Positions 35,370-44,733 of a DNA stretch of 64,000 bases are shown piece by piece. The translations under genes were made by a program, and so were the position numbers. The DNA is from Deinococcus aestuarii (GTDB lineage Bacteria; Deinococcota; Deinococci; Deinococcales; Deinococcaceae), in contig NZ_JAHKSN010000015.1 of the NCBI RefSeq assembly GCF_018863415.1, positions 51,316 to 115,315 on the forward strand. Reading direction: 5' to 3'. Numbering within the stretch: the stretch's first letter is position 1; each line of letters opens with the position of its first letter. Below the pieces are notes generated by a model that worked only from the letters and a program-made list of their open reading frames with translations, was not told the DNA's origin and searched no databases.

Positions 35370-36449
35370 ATGCCCGTCACCCAACAGGACGTGGCCGAGG
35401 CCGCCCGGGTCTCGGTGTCCACCGTCTGCCTCGTGCTGCGCGACGACCCGCGCATCAGCGAGCACACGCGGCGGCGGGTGTTGCAGGCGGCACAAGACCT
35501 CGGGTACGTCGCGCGAACGGCCCTGCACGCGCCGGGAGGGGTGCATCACCTCGGCGTGCTGATCGCGGAGGGCAGCGCGCACCCCAGCGCCGACCACTTC
35601 TTCGGGGAGGTGCTGCGCGGCGTGACCGAGGAGGCCGAGCGGGGCGGGCACACCGTCAGCGTCGCGGCCTTCGGCGGGCACGACCTGCCGCGCCTCGTCC
35701 GCGAGGGCCGGGCGCACGGGCTGATTCTGGGCGGCAATCCCATCGCCGAGGGCGTGCTGGAGCGGGTACGGGCGCTGACCATTCCCAGCGTCTTCATCGG
35801 GCGCTATCCGGGGCACCTCAGCCTGAACGCCGTGCTGACGGACAACCCGGCAGGTGGGCAACTCGCCACCGAGCACCTGCTGGGGCTGGGGCGGCGGCGG
35901 GTGGGCTTCATCAGCGGCGATCCCACAGAGTCGTTCATGAACGACGACCGCCTCACGGGCTACCGCCGCGCGCTGCACCTGGCGGGAGCACAGCCCGGGC
36001 CGCTGTGGTTTGCGCGGGGTACGGCGATGGGCGGCGTGGAGGGCGGGGCGCGGGCCGTCCACGACCTGCTGGGCAGCGGCGCAGACTTCGACGCCCTCTT
36101 CGTCGCGGAGGACCACATGGCCCTGGGGGCGCTCAGGGCCCTGCGCGAGCGCGGTGTCTGCGTGCCGGGCGACGTGGCGGTCGTGGGCTACAGCGACATC
36201 CACCTCGCGGGCCTGAGCGACCCGCCCCTCACGACCGTCCATGTGCCCCGCCGCCGTCTGGGCCGGACCGCCGCCCGCCTCCTCGATGACCTGCTGACCG
36301 GGCGGGTGGAGCCGCCGCTGCACATCACCCTGCCGCCGAGGCTCGTCGTGCGGGGGTCGTGCGGCGCCGTGGCCCAGAAGTCTCCCCGGCCACCGCCCGC
36401 CTCACCGCATCCCTCTCCCCCAGCCGCCCCCACGTCCCCGGAGGTTTGA
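35370..36449 (+). CDS. LacI-family transcriptional regulator
   Basis: A 359-residue repressor. The N-terminal helix-turn-helix is TQQDVAEAARVSVSTVCLVL. The hinge helix follows (ISEHTRRRVLQAAQDLGY) and the sugar-binding core of about 270 residues comes next. The last 25 residues are Pro/Ser-rich. The stop is one base before the start of the binding-protein gene, so it is the first gene of the importer operon at 36451-41078 and very likely represses it until a sugar is bound. A strong inverted repeat near the promoter (35311-35336) is a candidate operator. The ligand is unknown. Confidence 0.93.
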   Translation: MPVTQQDVAEAARVSVSTVCLVLRDDPRISEHTRRRVLQAAQDLGYVARTALHAPGGVHHLGVLIAEGSAHPSADHFFGEVLRGVTEEAERGGHTVSVAAFGGHDLPRLVREGRAHGLILGGNPIAEGVLERVRALTIPSVFIGRYPGHLSLNAVLTDNPAGGQLATEHLLGLGRRRVGFISGDPTESFMNDDRLTGYRRALHLAGAQPGPLWFARGTAMGGVEGGARAVHDLLGSGADFDALFVAEDHMALGALRALRERGVCVPGDVAVVGYSDIHLAGLSDPPLTTVHVPRRRLGRTAARLLDDLLTGRVEPPLHITLPPRLVVRGSCGAVAQKSPRPPPASPHPSPPAAPTSPEV

Positions 36450-36450
36450 C

Positions 36451-37695
36451 ATGCGAAAGGCCCGCTCCCTGCTCATCCTCGCCGCGCTCGCCAGCGGCAG
36501 CGCCCTCGCCCAGGAAAAGGTCACCCTGCGCTTCACCACCTGGGCGGGCGGCGACGCCCTGAAGTTGCTCCAGAGCCTCGCCGCCGACTACGGCAAGCGG
36601 AACCGGAACGTCACCGTCGAGGTCGAGTCCATCCCCTTCGGGAGCTACGACCAGAAGATCACCGTGCAGATCGCGGGCGGCACCCCTCCCGACGTGGGCT
36701 GGGTGGCGGAGCGGTCGGTGCCCGGCTACATCGCCTCCCGCTCGCTCGTCAACCTGCGGCCCACGGTGGCGAGCGACGCCAGTCTCGTCCTGAACGACTA
36801 CTCCCCCGCCTCGCTCGCGCTGTGGACGCGCGGGGACGCGCTGTACGGGCTGCCCTTCTCCTTCTCGCCCATGCTCGTCTACTACAACCGCGACCTCTTC
36901 GAGAAGGCCGGAATTCCCACCCCCGCGACGCTGCTGAGGCAGAACAAGTGGAACTACGCCGCCTTCGAGGCCAGCGCGAGCGCCATCAAGAAGGCGAGCC
37001 CCGGCGCGTACGGCGCGAGCCTCTTCCGCCTCGACCCGCAGAACTGGGCGGGCGGGATCCTGGCGGCGGTCTACTCCAACGGCGGCGACGTGTTCGGGCA
37101 GGACGCGGCGAGTTGCGCCCTGGACAGCGCGGGCAGCGTCCGGGCCTTCGAGCTGGCGCAGCGGATGATGCGGGACGGCACGGCGCCGAGGCTCGGCGAG
37201 CAGGTCACCTTTGCGAGCGGGCGCCTCGGCATGTACGCCGATCAGGTGTCGTACAGCGCGCAGCTCAAGGACGTGGACTTCAAGTGGGACGTGGCGCCGA
37301 TGCCCAGCGGCCCCTCGGGGCGCAAGACGCTGCTCGGGCAGGCCGGATACGCCGTCTTCAGCGCGTCGAAGCACCCCAGGGAGGCGCAGGACTTTATCAA
37401 GTACCTGTCGAGCCGAGCCGTCATGCAGCGCACCGCCCAGTTCTTCCCGCCGCCGCGCCGTTCCCTCCTGAATTCCAGCACGTTCCTCAAGAATCCGCTG
37501 ATCAGCGAGGCGAGCCTGCGCGACGCGGTGCTCAAGCAGGTCGGCAGCGCCCGCACCCTGATCGTGCCGACGAACTGGACGCAGGTGAACGACGTGGTGG
37601 TCCGCAACCTCGAACGCACCCTCCGGCCCAGCGCCAACGTCGGGCAGGAACTCGGGCGGGTGTGCAACGAGGTCGACGCCGTGCTGAAGAAGTGA
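36451..37695 (+). CDS. Sugar ABC transporter substrate-binding protein
   Basis: A 414-residue periplasmic binding protein (CUT1 class). The signal peptide is residues 1-20 (LLILAALASGSALAQ). The mature part has LRFTTWAGGDALKLLQ, then SPMLVYYNRDLFEKAGI and QAGYAVFSASKHPREAQDF, typical family phrases. A GGAGG within the end of the regulator gene provides the ribosome site. It is followed after 13 bases by two permeases. Cys residues at about 221 and near the C-terminus could pair. The sugar is unknown; the operon also has a regulator and an FAD oxidoreductase, which points to a modified or oxidised sugar. Confidence 0.93.
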   Translation: MRKARSLLILAALASGSALAQEKVTLRFTTWAGGDALKLLQSLAADYGKRNRNVTVEVESIPFGSYDQKITVQIAGGTPPDVGWVAERSVPGYIASRSLVNLRPTVASDASLVLNDYSPASLALWTRGDALYGLPFSFSPMLVYYNRDLFEKAGIPTPATLLRQNKWNYAAFEASASAIKKASPGAYGASLFRLDPQNWAGGILAAVYSNGGDVFGQDAASCALDSAGSVRAFELAQRMMRDGTAPRLGEQVTFASGRLGMYADQVSYSAQLKDVDFKWDVAPMPSGPSGRKTLLGQAGYAVFSASKHPREAQDFIKYLSSRAVMQRTAQFFPPPRRSLLNSSTFLKNPLISEASLRDAVLKQVGSARTLIVPTNWTQVNDVVVRNLERTLRPSANVGQELGRVCNEVDAVLKK

Positions 37696-37708
37696 GGGAG
37701 GCGGCGTG

Positions 37709-38623
37709 ATGCTCAAGGCGAGAACGGCGGCCCCCCCACGTGTGGTGAAACGCCGCCGGGGCTGGGAGTCGCCGTGGGTGGGCTTTGCCTTCGTGGCGCC
37801 CTTTATGCTGGGGCTGACCGTGCTGTTCCTGGGGCCGGTGCTCGCGGTGCCCGTCCTCTCCCTGCTGAACTGGGTCCTCCCCGACGCACCGACGTGGGCG
37901 GGCTTTTCCAACTACGCGCGGCTGGCCCGTGACCCCGAGGTGCTGCGCTCGACGTGGATCACCGCGCTGTTCGTGGCGGGGCTGGTGCCGCTCAACATCG
38001 GCCTCGCGCTGGGACTGGCGCTGCTGCTGAACGTGAAGGCGCGCGGGGTGGGCCTTTTCCGCACGCTGCTGTTCTCGCCCGTGGTCGTGCCCCTCGTCGC
38101 GTGGGCGCTCGTGTGGCGTTTCGTGCTGCAACCCGACTTCGGGCTGGTGAACAACCTGCTGGGGAGGATCGGCATCTCGGGGCCCAACTGGCTTTTCGAG
38201 TTCCCCTGGGCGCTCGTCGCCGTGATCGTCAGCATGGTGATCGAGCACGTGGGCCTGAACATGCTGATCTTCCTCGCCGCGCTGCAAGGGGTGCCGCGTG
38301 AGGTGCACGAGGCCGCCGTTATCGACGGGGCAAGCCGGGGGCAGGTCTTCTGGAAAGTTACGCTGCCGATGATCTCGCCCACGGTGTTCCTCACCCTCGT
38401 CGTGACGATCATCGGGGCGCTGAAAGCCTTCGCGCCCATCTATGTGCTGACGGGGGGAAGCGACTCCGCGAGCGTGCTGATGGTGCAGATGTTCAAGAAC
38501 GGGTTCAAGTATTTCGACTTCGGCTACGCCTCGGGCATCGCGTGGGTTCTCTTCGTCGTGATGCTGCTCCTGACCGTGGGGCAGTGGCAAATGCGGAAAC
38601 GCTGGGTGCACTATGAGTCTTAG
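37709..38623 (+). CDS. Sugar ABC transporter permease, MalF/UgpA type
   Basis: A 304-residue permease with six hydrophobic helices after a basic N-terminus ([15 protein letters not shown]). The EAA loop reads [26 protein letters not shown] at 37706 and ATG at 37709 are both possible; the ATG is 7 bases from the GGAGG end. The gene overlaps the next permease by 11 bases, which shows that they are translated together and form the channel. Confidence 0.92.
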   Translation: MLKARTAAPPRVVKRRRGWESPWVGFAFVAPFMLGLTVLFLGPVLAVPVLSLLNWVLPDAPTWAGFSNYARLARDPEVLRSTWITALFVAGLVPLNIGLALGLALLLNVKARGVGLFRTLLFSPVVVPLVAWALVWRFVLQPDFGLVNNLLGRIGISGPNWLFEFPWALVAVIVSMVIEHVGLNMLIFLAALQGVPREVHEAAVIDGASRGQVFWKVTLPMISPTVFLTLVVTIIGALKAFAPIYVLTGGSDSASVLMVQMFKNGFKYFDFGYASGIAWVLFVVMLLLTVGQWQMRKRWVHYES

Positions 38624-39449
38624 AAGCCTCTCCCGCGCCGCGTATTACGCGGTCATGGTCGTGCTCGCCGTGCCCTTCGTCTTCCCCACGCTGTGGATGA
38701 TCGGCGCGTCGTTCAAGTCGAATCAGGCGATTTTTGCGGAGCCGCTGGGGTTGCTGCCGTCCCGCGTTGACTGGGCGAACTACGCGCAGGTCTTTCGGGA
38801 CTACCCCTTCGCGGCGCAGTACCTGAACTCGGTGTATATCGCCGTGATCGTCACTTTGGCAACCTTGCTGCTGGGCGCCCTGGCGGGGTACGGCTTCGCA
38901 CGGCTGAACTTTCCGGGGCGCGACCTGATGTTCATCGCCTGCCTGAGCGCGATGATGCTGCCTTCCGAGGCCGTCTCCATCCCGCAGTTCGCCCTGTTCA
39001 AGGCGGCGGGGCTGGTCAACACCCACGCCCCGGTGATCCTGCTGCAAATCTTCGGGGGGACGGGGGCGCTGGCGGTCTTCCTGCTGCGTCAGCACTTCCT
39101 GACCGTGCCGCGTGAACTCGACGAGGCCGCCCTGATCGACGGGCTGGGGCGCTGGGGCATCTTCTGGCACGTGATGCTGCCGCTGGCCCGCCCGGCGCTC
39201 GTCGCGGTAGGCATCTTCGCGTTTCTGAACTCGTGGAACGACTACTTCAACCCCCTGATCTACCTCAACTCGGGCGAGCGGTTCACCCTGCCGCTGGGGC
39301 TTCAGGGCTTCACCGATCCGCTCGGCGGCATCTTCTGGAACCTGACCCTGGCGGCCTCCACTCTCGCCACGCTGCCGCTGCTCCTCGCCTTCCTCGTCGC
39401 GCAGCGGCACTTTGTCGAGTCGCTGACCTCCAGCGGGCTCAAGGGTTAA
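38613..39449 (+). CDS. Sugar ABC transporter permease, MalG/UgpE type
   Basis: A 278-residue permease. It has six hydrophobic helices. The docking loop [23 protein letters not shown] and the phrase [11 protein letters not shown] are the usual marks of MalG-type subunits. It begins inside the end of the MalF-type gene and is followed after 3 bases by the FAD oxidoreductase gene. No ATPase gene exists in the operon. Confidence 0.92.
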   Translation: MSLRSLSRAAYYAVMVVLAVPFVFPTLWMIGASFKSNQAIFAEPLGLLPSRVDWANYAQVFRDYPFAAQYLNSVYIAVIVTLATLLLGALAGYGFARLNFPGRDLMFIACLSAMMLPSEAVSIPQFALFKAAGLVNTHAPVILLQIFGGTGALAVFLLRQHFLTVPRELDEAALIDGLGRWGIFWHVMLPLARPALVAVGIFAFLNSWNDYFNPLIYLNSGERFTLPLGLQGFTDPLGGIFWNLTLAASTLATLPLLLAFLVAQRHFVESLTSSGLKG

Positions 39450-39452
39450 CGC

Positions 39453-41078
39453 ATGACCGAAATCCAGACGGATATCCTCATCGTGGGCGGCGGGCTCGGT
39501 GGCGTCGCGGCGGCCCTCGCGGCTTTAAGGCTGGGGCGGCGCGTGGTTCTGACCGAAGAGACCGACTGGCTGGGTGGGCAACTCAGCGCGCAGGCCGTGC
39601 CCCCCGACGAGGCGTGGTGGATCGAGGACGCGGGGGCGACTGCCTCCTACCGCCGCCTGCGCCACCTCGTGCGCGAGTATTACCGGGCGCACTACCCGCT
39701 GCGGGAGGAGGTGCGGGCGCAAGAGCACCTCAACCCGGGCCTCGGCAACGTCTCGCGCCTGTGCTTCGAGCCGCGTGTGGGAGTGGCCGTGATCGAGGCG
39801 ATGCTGGCTCCGTGGCGGGCGGGCGGGCAACTGCGCGTCCTGATGAACCACCGGCCTATGCGTGCGAAGATGGACGGGGACCGGGTGGCCGGGGTGGAAT
39901 TGGAAAGCTCGGCTACAGGGAAACGTACCTTCATCCAAGCCCATTACGTCCTCGACGCGACCGAGTTGGGTGACCTGCTCGACCTCGCCGGGGTGGAGCA
40001 CGTGGTCGGCGCGGAGAGCCAGGACGACACCGGGGAACTCCACGCCCTGCCCGGCCCCGCCAACCCCCTCGACCAGCAGGCGGTGAGCTGGTGCTTCGCT
40101 GTGGATTATCTGCCCGGCGAGGACCACACCATCGAGAAGCCGGAGGACTACGACTTCTGGCGCACGTATCAGGCGCCCTTCTGGCCGGGTCCCCAACTCG
40201 CGTGGACGGACGTTCACCCCATCACCCTCCAGCCACGCACGCGCGACCTCTTTGGCGATCCGGTCGTCCAACTCCACCGGGGCGACTTCTGGCACTACCG
40301 CCGCATCTTCTGCAAGGACCAGTACCCGGAAGGGCTCTACCCCAGCGACATCACCCTGGTGAACTGGCCGCACATCGACTACTGGCTGGGGCCGATCATC
40401 GGCGTGAGCGAGGAAGAGAAGCGGCGACACCTGCGCGGCGCCCGGCAACTCAGCCTCTCCATGCTGTACTGGATGCAGACGGAGGCGCCCCGCCATGACG
40501 GCAAGGGGGAGGGGTATCCGGGGCTGCGGCTTCGCCCCGATGTGGTGGGCACCGAGGCGGGAGGTCCTGAAGACGGCCTCGCCAAGAGCGTCTACGTGCG
40601 TGAGTCCAGACGTATTCAAGCCGAGTTCACGGTGCTGGAACAGCATGTCGGCGTCCAGGCGCGGGCGGGCTTGACCGGGGCCGAGACCTTCCCCGACAGC
40701 GTGGGAATCGGGCAGTACCGCATCGACCTGCACCCCTCGACGGCGGGGCGCTCGTACGTGGACGTGGAGAGCTACCCCTTCCAGATTCCCCTCGGTGCCC
40801 TCATTCCTGTCCGCGTGGAGAACCTCCTCCCGGCGGGCAAGAACATGGGCACCACCCACATCACCAACGGGTGTTACCGCCTGCACCCCGTCGAGTGGAA
40901 CGTGGGCGAGGCGGCGGGCGCGCTGGCGGCGTACTGCCTGGAGCGGGGCCTCACGCCGCGCCAGGTACGGAACACGGCGGGGCACCTGCAAGACTTCCAG
41001 GCCCTCCTCACGGTGGACCTCGGCTTCGAGCTGGCGTGGCCGGAGCGTTACCGCCTGACGGCCTCACCGGGGTTCTGA
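39453..41078 (+). CDS. FAD-dependent oxidoreductase (FAD_oxidored family)
   Basis: A 541-residue flavoprotein of the family often found beside sugar importers in Deinococcus and Actinobacteria. The dinucleotide-binding loop is [23 protein letters not shown] at residues 7-29, with [14 protein letters not shown] following. The C-terminal FAD contact is [16 protein letters not shown] near residue 475. The specific substrate is not known; some relatives act on sugar or polyol derivatives. No signal peptide. Its last 31 bases overlap the end of the minus-strand gene 41048-41821 (tail to tail). It is the last gene of the LacI-regulated operon and probably processes the imported substrate. Confidence 0.88.
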   Translation: MTEIQTDILIVGGGLGGVAAALAALRLGRRVVLTEETDWLGGQLSAQAVPPDEAWWIEDAGATASYRRLRHLVREYYRAHYPLREEVRAQEHLNPGLGNVSRLCFEPRVGVAVIEAMLAPWRAGGQLRVLMNHRPMRAKMDGDRVAGVELESSATGKRTFIQAHYVLDATELGDLLDLAGVEHVVGAESQDDTGELHALPGPANPLDQQAVSWCFAVDYLPGEDHTIEKPEDYDFWRTYQAPFWPGPQLAWTDVHPITLQPRTRDLFGDPVVQLHRGDFWHYRRIFCKDQYPEGLYPSDITLVNWPHIDYWLGPIIGVSEEEKRRHLRGARQLSLSMLYWMQTEAPRHDGKGEGYPGLRLRPDVVGTEAGGPEDGLAKSVYVRESRRIQAEFTVLEQHVGVQARAGLTGAETFPDSVGIGQYRIDLHPSTAGRSYVDVESYPFQIPLGALIPVRVENLLPAGKNMGTTHITNGCYRLHPVEWNVGEAAGALAAYCLERGLTPRQVRNTAGHLQDFQALLTVDLGFELAWPERYRLTASPGF

Positions 41079-41821
41079 GGAAGAGCGGCGGTCAGCGCCC
41101 GCTTGAGGGTGATGGAGTTCTTCCACATCCCCAGCGCGAGGGTGTGACGGGGTAAGTCAGAGACCTCCTGCACCCGAGCACCCGGAAGCTGCCCCTGCAA
41201 CCACTCCGCCTCTTCCCGCAAGGAGAGGACGCGGCCCACCTCTCCCCCCTTCAGGGCGGCCAGGGCCTCGCCAGCATGGTCGTAGGAGGTGAAGTCCTGG
41301 CCCTGGCGGTCGGCCCAGTCGTACGCCTCCTCGGCGTTCAGCCCCCAGTGGTTCGCCAGCACGCCGAGGGACTTGGCCGGGTCGAACGTCAGGAGCGCCC
41401 AGCCCGTCTCGGCGTAGGGCAGCGGTTGCATGAGGGCTTGCGTTTCCGGCGAGACGACGATGCCGCCCGCGAGCACCTGACACGACTCCGGGCGTAGTCC
41501 CCAGTCCACCGGGTCGGGGGTCGTGCCCCAGGAGGCCTGGAGGTTCCATTCGAGCGAGGTGCCGATCCGGGCGGCGGCGCGGCGCAGCAACTCGGCCTCC
41601 TGTCCCCGCGCCCCGTCCTCCGTGGCGGTGACGAAGGGGGGCAATTCGGCGGGGATGCACACGCTCATCACCCCCGCCTGCCGCACGAGCGCGAGGGAGT
41701 TGTCGGGGGGAAGTTGCCGGAGCCCCAGGTACGCGAGGACGCCAACGATAATGAAAACCGTGCTGCCGGAAGGACGCCAGCGGCGGGGCCTGGGTGGCGG
41801 CCCTACTGGACCCCGCCTCAC
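41048..41821 (-). CDS. Membrane-anchored family-3-like binding protein (XoxJ/MoxJ-type)
   Basis: A 257-residue protein with a basic Pro-rich N-terminus (about 20 residues), one hydrophobic segment ([14 protein letters not shown]) and a solute-binding lobe of the family-3 type. The visible features are [14 protein letters not shown], then [15 protein letters not shown] and an acidic C-terminal part. It starts with GTG at 41821, two bases after the stop of the ABC-2 permease. A similar but longer binding protein lies at 43622-44515. Proteins of this sort in quinoprotein clusters are called MoxJ/XoxJ and assist the dehydrogenase. The assignment is by context and weak similarity. Confidence 0.65.
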   Translation of the reverse strand: MRRGPVGPPPRPRRWRPSGSTVFIIVGVLAYLGLRQLPPDNSLALVRQAGVMSVCIPAELPPFVTATEDGARGQEAELLRRAAARIGTSLEWNLQASWGTTPDPVDWGLRPESCQVLAGGIVVSPETQALMQPLPYAETGWALLTFDPAKSLGVLANHWGLNAEEAYDWADRQGQDFTSYDHAGEALAALKGGEVGRVLSLREEAEWLQGQLPGARVQEVSDLPRHTLALGMWKNSITLKRALTAALPQNPGEAVRR

Positions 41822-41823
41822 CG

Positions 41824-42648
41824 TCACCGCCGGAACTCCCGGTAGGCGACCGTGCAGGCGACGAGGGTGAGCGAGACGACAACGCCCACATCGAGCGCGA
41901 GGGCGTGCTCCCGGTAGTCGATGATGAAGCCGCGCAGGAGGTCGATGGCGTAGGTCAGCGGATTGGACCGCACGAGCAGCACCAGCCACGCGGGGAACAC
42001 CTGCTGCTGTTGCTGCACGCTCAGGCTGGGGTCGAGGGGAAAGACGCTGCTTGCCAGGAAGTACAGCGGCAGGATCAGGGCGTTCGAGAAGACGCCGAAG
42101 CCCTCGAAGGACCGCAGCCGCGAGGCGATCAGGAGCCCGACCGCCGTGAACGCCAGCGATACGAGCAGCATGACGCCGAGGATGCCCGGCAGCATCGCGG
42201 GCGTGATCGCCACGTCCACGTAGGGGGCGAGGAGGAGGACCAGCCCGCCCTGCAAGGTGGCAACCGTCGCCCCGCCGAGCAGCTTGCCGAAAAAGACGGC
42301 GCTGCGCGGCACGGGTGAGGCGAACACCTCCCGGAAGAAGCCGAACTGGCGGTCGTAGATCAGGCTGACCGCCGACTGGATGCTGGGGTAGAGGATGTTG
42401 AGCACCACCACTGCCGGGAAGATGTACTGCATGTAGGTGAAGGGCACCACGAAGGTCGTCTCCCGCAGCCCGGTGCGGAAGTACGGCGTCAGCCCCACCC
42501 CGAAGATGATGACCCACAGGAGGGGGCGGCTGAAGGCCCCAACGAGCTGCCCACTTTCACGCACGCTGCGTTTGACCTCGCGCGACCAGATCGCGTACAG
42601 GCAGGAGAGGTAGTACCGGGCGCCCGTCGTTGTTGAATAAGTAGTCAC
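41824..42648 (-). CDS. ABC-2-type transporter permease
   Basis: A 274-residue membrane protein with six hydrophobic segments, typical of ABC-2 (DrrB/NodJ-like) permeases. The typical YAIWSREVKRSVRESGQL start and the helical PFTYMQYIFPAVVVLNILY segment are visible, with QSAVSLIYDRQFGFFREVF further on. The start overlaps the ATPase gene stop (ATGA). It works with the 42645 ATPase. ABC-2 pairs of this kind occur in PQQ-alcohol-dehydrogenase clusters (PedB/PedC-type of Pseudomonas putida, LutF/LutE of Methylobacterium), where a role in metal or product transport has been proposed. Confidence 0.85.
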   Translation of the reverse strand: MTTYSTTTGARYYLSCLYAIWSREVKRSVRESGQLVGAFSRPLLWVIIFGVGLTPYFRTGLRETTFVVPFTYMQYIFPAVVVLNILYPSIQSAVSLIYDRQFGFFREVFASPVPRSAVFFGKLLGGATVATLQGGLVLLLAPYVDVAITPAMLPGILGVMLLVSLAFTAVGLLIASRLRSFEGFGVFSNALILPLYFLASSVFPLDPSLSVQQQQQVFPAWLVLLVRSNPLTYAIDLLRGFIIDYREHALALDVGVVVSLTLVACTVAYREFRR

Positions 42649-43625
42649 CGCGTGTGCTCCCCGCCGCCCCGCGCGAAGGCGAGCGTCGCTTCACTGACAG
42701 CGGGCCGGTCCTCCCGCAGCGCCCGCCCCGTCAGGTCGAGGAACACGTCTTCCAGGCTGGGCGGCTGCACGCTCAGGCCGCCCAACGAGCCGAGTTCGGG
42801 CGCGAGGCTCGCCATCAGGGCCCCGGCGTCGGGGACGCGCAGGCGAAGGGTTTCGCCGCTCGCCTCCACGTTCCCCGGATACCGCCGCTCCAGCCGGGCG
42901 CGCAACTCCGGGCGGGCGCCGCGCAGGGTGACCACCGTGCCGCCGTGCCGCTCCCTCAACTCGGCGGGCGGCCCGAAGGCCAGCACCTCTCCCCGGTCCA
43001 CGATGGCGACGAGATCGGCCCCCTCCGCCTCCTCGATCTGGTGGGTGGTCAGCAGCAGGGAGACGCCCGTCTCGCGGCGGAGTTGCCCCAGGTACGTCCA
43101 CACGGCGCGGCGGCTCTGCACGTCCAGGCCGGTCGTCGGCTCGTCCAGCATTAGGAGGGCGGGGTCGTGCATCACCCCGCGGGCGATCTCCAGCCGCCGT
43201 TTCATCCCACGTGAGAGGATGCGGGCGGTGGCGTTCTGCCAGTCAGTGAGTTCGACGACGCCGAGGACGTGATCGGCCCTCCTGGCACGTTCGCGGGCGG
43301 GCAGACCGTAGATGCGCCCGTGGAAGTCGAGGTTTTCGAGCACGGTCAGCCGCTCGTCAAGGCTGGGTTCCTGAAAGACCAGGCCGAGGGTCCGGCGCAC
43401 CCGCCCGCTCTGGCGCCGCACGTCGAAGCCCGCCACCCGCGCCTCTCCCGTCTGGAGGGGGAGCAGGGTGGAGAGCAGGCCGACAAGCGTGCTCTTCCCC
43501 GCCCCGTTCGGCCCCAGCAGGGCGAAGAAGGTGCCGCGCGGGACGTGCAGGTCCACCCCGCGCAGCGCCTCGATGTCCCCGTAGGCGTGCCGGACCCCCC
43601 GCACCTCGATGACGGGCTCGGTCAC
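42645..43625 (-). CDS. ABC transporter ATP-binding protein (ABC-2/DrrA type)
   Basis: A 326-residue ATPase with Walker A LGPNGAGKSTLVGLL at about residue 40, the Q-loop (LVFQEPSLDERL), the signature LSRGMKRRLEIARG, Walker B ALLMLDEPTTGLD and the switch His in TTHQIEEA. The signature has Arg-Gly-Met instead of the usual Gly-Gly-Gln, as in several DrrA-type proteins. The C-terminal 100 residues are the usual ABC-2 extension. The gene overlaps the upstream binding protein (ATGA) and the downstream permease (ATGA), which shows a tight operon. Substrate unknown. Confidence 0.88.
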   Translation of the reverse strand: MTEPVIEVRGVRHAYGDIEALRGVDLHVPRGTFFALLGPNGAGKSTLVGLLSTLLPLQTGEARVAGFDVRRQSGRVRRTLGLVFQEPSLDERLTVLENLDFHGRIYGLPARERARRADHVLGVVELTDWQNATARILSRGMKRRLEIARGVMHDPALLMLDEPTTGLDVQSRRAVWTYLGQLRRETGVSLLLTTHQIEEAEGADLVAIVDRGEVLAFGPPAELRERHGGTVVTLRGARPELRARLERRYPGNVEASGETLRLRVPDAGALMASLAPELGSLGGLSVQPPSLEDVFLDLTGRALREDRPAVSEATLAFARGGGEHTR

Positions 43626-44515
43626 CGGGCGGGCCCCTCGTCCTTGTACGACTCCGAGGCGGGACGGCGGTCGCTCACGCTCGCCACCGCGATTCCGGGA
43701 CGGTCGAGCCCGTGCTTGGCGAGGAGCCGCTGGATATCACCGCGCCGGATCAGGCGCACGATGGCCGAGTCGAGCTGGGCGCGCAGGCTGGGTCGGTCAC
43801 GCCGCAGCCCGTAGATCACGTACCACGTCATGTTCGGCAGGGTGGTGACCGGGGTGGCGGTGAGCCCCACCTTCGCCAGATTCTTCTGCCGCCCGTACAG
43901 TTGCGGCGCGAAGACGAGGCCCGCCTTCGTCTTCCCCGTCGCAAGGTCCTGCACCAGCCGGGCGGCGGTCGGCACCGGGCGGTCGGTGAACTGTCCTTTG
44001 CGGGTCGCATACATGAAATAGGCGGGGAGGCCGTTACGCTCCATACTCAGCGGCGTGGTCTTCGGCAGGGCATTCAGGGTTTTCACCTTCGGGTCGCGGC
44101 TGGCGAAGACGTAACTCACCTTGAGGTAGGGGCGGGTGGCGTACATCTGCTCGTCGGCGGGGTAGTCGAAGGCGGGGGTGGTGCTGCCCACCAATCCGGG
44201 GTAGATGTCGCAGCGGTGGGCGAAGAGGCGCAGGAGTTCGAGGCGGTCGAGCGGTTGCGGCGAGGTGTCGACACCCGGCAGCGGCGTGCGGTGGACGTAG
44301 AACTCGGCCTTGCGCCCCAGCGAACGGGCGACGGCGAGGGCGAGGTCCTGCTCGAAGCGCCAGATGGGGTTCTGCTGGTCGAGGCAGAAGAGCAGGGTGT
44401 TGTCGGTGCGCAGAAAGCCCGTCGTGCTGGTGGGCGAACTGGGGTCCTGCTGGGCGAGCGCTGGCCCCGGCAGCCCGAGAGCGAGCAGGGCCAGCAGCGG
44501 CTTGAGGCGGTTCAT
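43622..44515 (-). CDS. Periplasmic binding protein, XoxJ/MoxJ-like, of the quinoprotein cluster
   Basis: A 297-residue exported protein: the signal peptide is LLALLALGLPGPALAQ (cleavage near residue 22). The mature domain is of the family-3 solute-binding type. CDIYPGLVGSTTPAFDYP and ATRPYLKVSYVFASR closely follow the wording of XoxJ/MoxJ-type proteins that accompany PQQ dehydrogenases and bind them in the periplasm. The ATG at 44515 has GGAGG upstream; the frame to 45187 is within the dehydrogenase gene and is rejected. It is the first gene of the four-gene set 44515-41048 and lies 218 bases past the dehydrogenase stop, with an inverted repeat between. Confidence 0.72.
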   Translation of the reverse strand: MNRLKPLLALLALGLPGPALAQQDPSSPTSTTGFLRTDNTLLFCLDQQNPIWRFEQDLALAVARSLGRKAEFYVHRTPLPGVDTSPQPLDRLELLRLFAHRCDIYPGLVGSTTPAFDYPADEQMYATRPYLKVSYVFASRDPKVKTLNALPKTTPLSMERNGLPAYFMYATRKGQFTDRPVPTAARLVQDLATGKTKAGLVFAPQLYGRQKNLAKVGLTATPVTTLPNMTWYVIYGLRRDRPSLRAQLDSAIVRLIRRGDIQRLLAKHGLDRPGIAVASVSDRRPASESYKDEGPAR

Positions 44516-44582
44516 GACGCCCTCCTTGGGCAGTGGGAAGGGGAGCGGCGAAGAGGGCAGGGTGGAACCACATCCAGGCAGG

Positions 44583-44657
44583 TGTCGCCCTGAACGGAGT
44601 GAAGGGCCTCGCCTTCGCACGCTACTTGGAGATGCTTCGCTCCCGCTCAGCATGACA
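44583..44657. repeat. 75-bp element with inverted terminal sequences
   Basis: TGTCGCCCTGA (44583-44593) and TCAGCATGACA (44647-44657) are imperfect inverted repeats; the outer TGTC/GACA and inner CTGA/TCAG pair. The interior has GGAGTGAAGGGCCTCG and ATGCTTCGCTCCC, wording common in dispersed intergenic repeats of several phyla. It sits between the dehydrogenase and binding-protein genes. A MITE-like or REP-like nature is inferred. Confidence 0.4.
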
Positions 44658-44733
44658 TCCCCCAATGACCCCCTCATGGGCGAAGGGCGGGGACCCCTTC
44701 TCACAGGCCCCCGCCGACGTTCACCAGGCGCTC

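Noticed and set aside
42645..43625. Naming the ABC-2 transporter as a lanthanide importer (LutE/PedC)
   Set aside because: The context fits, but the ATPase sequence looks equally like the general DrrA/NodI type, so only the family is given.
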